Shown piece after piece: positions 6,242-6,340 of a stretch of 6,340 nt of DNA. The translations under genes and the position numbers were made by a program. Source of the stretch: an uncultured Helicobacteraceae bacterium (GTDB lineage Bacteria; Campylobacterota; Campylobacteria; Campylobacterales; Sulfurimonadaceae); assembly GCA_903903705.1 (NCBI GenBank), contig CAIUZU010000252.1:1-6340 (forward strand). Reading direction: 5' to 3'. A model generated the notes under the pieces. It was not told the DNA's origin and did not search any database. It saw nothing but the letters and a program-made list of their open reading frames with translations. The stretch's first letter is position 1. The number at the start of each line of letters is the position of its first letter.

Positions 6242-6340
6242 TATTTAACTTAAAGAAACTATCTGCAAAGAATAAAGCACTGTACCATTCATCCTCACAG
6301 AATCACGTTATTTGGGGATTGTTATAGATTTTAAAGACTA
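6242..6340. other. Upstream intergenic sequence without a recognised gene
   Basis: These 99 bases lie upstream of the acpP promoter and run to the window edge. I found no convincing coding frame, no fabG-like C-terminus, no tRNA and no strong hairpin. Short matching words (AATC with GATT near 6300-6320) are too weak to call a structure. Confidence 0.4.

Overview
This low-GC window looks like chromosomal DNA from a Campylobacterota (epsilonproteobacterial) organism. Sulfurimonas or a close relative is my best guess. That rests on base composition, the style of the proteins and the gene neighbourhoods (rpe near dnaQ; acpP-fabF-accA), recalled from memory and not searched. I see no mobile element, CRISPR array, tRNA or rRNA. 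Most of the window is core metabolism.

Left part, + strand. The 3' end of an unrecognised gene (to 193) overlaps by four bases (ATGA) the start of a 464-residue protein. That protein ends in a CheX-type CheY-phosphate phosphatase domain. Ahead of it lie what I read as two degenerate STAS folds with a receiver-like segment between them. This is the least ordinary gene here. A 75-base gap with a possible promoter and a small hairpin leads to rpe (TTG start), trpF (2 bases later) and a dnaQ-type DEDDh exonuclease (8 to 11 bases later). These three are packed as one operon. Rpe serves the pentose phosphate pathway, TrpF is a tryptophan enzyme sitting outside a trp operon, and the exonuclease trims DNA 3' ends.

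Right part, - strand. Reading leftward from a probable extended -10 promoter at 6233-6241 come acpP (acyl carrier protein), fabF (ketoacyl-ACP synthase II) and accA (acetyl-CoA carboxylase carboxyltransferase alpha). Together they supply malonyl groups, carry acyl chains and elongate them in type II fatty acid synthesis. A 9-bp hairpin followed by a T-run lies between acpP and fabF, and probably sets ACP expression above that of the enzymes. A perfect 13-bp inverted repeat encloses the ribosome binding site and TTG start of accA in its loop, overlapping the fabF stop codon. This is the best regulatory candidate in the window.

The two blocks converge with only one base between the dnaQ and accA stop codons. 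The last 143 bases (6198-6340) hold the acpP leader and promoter and no gene I can support.
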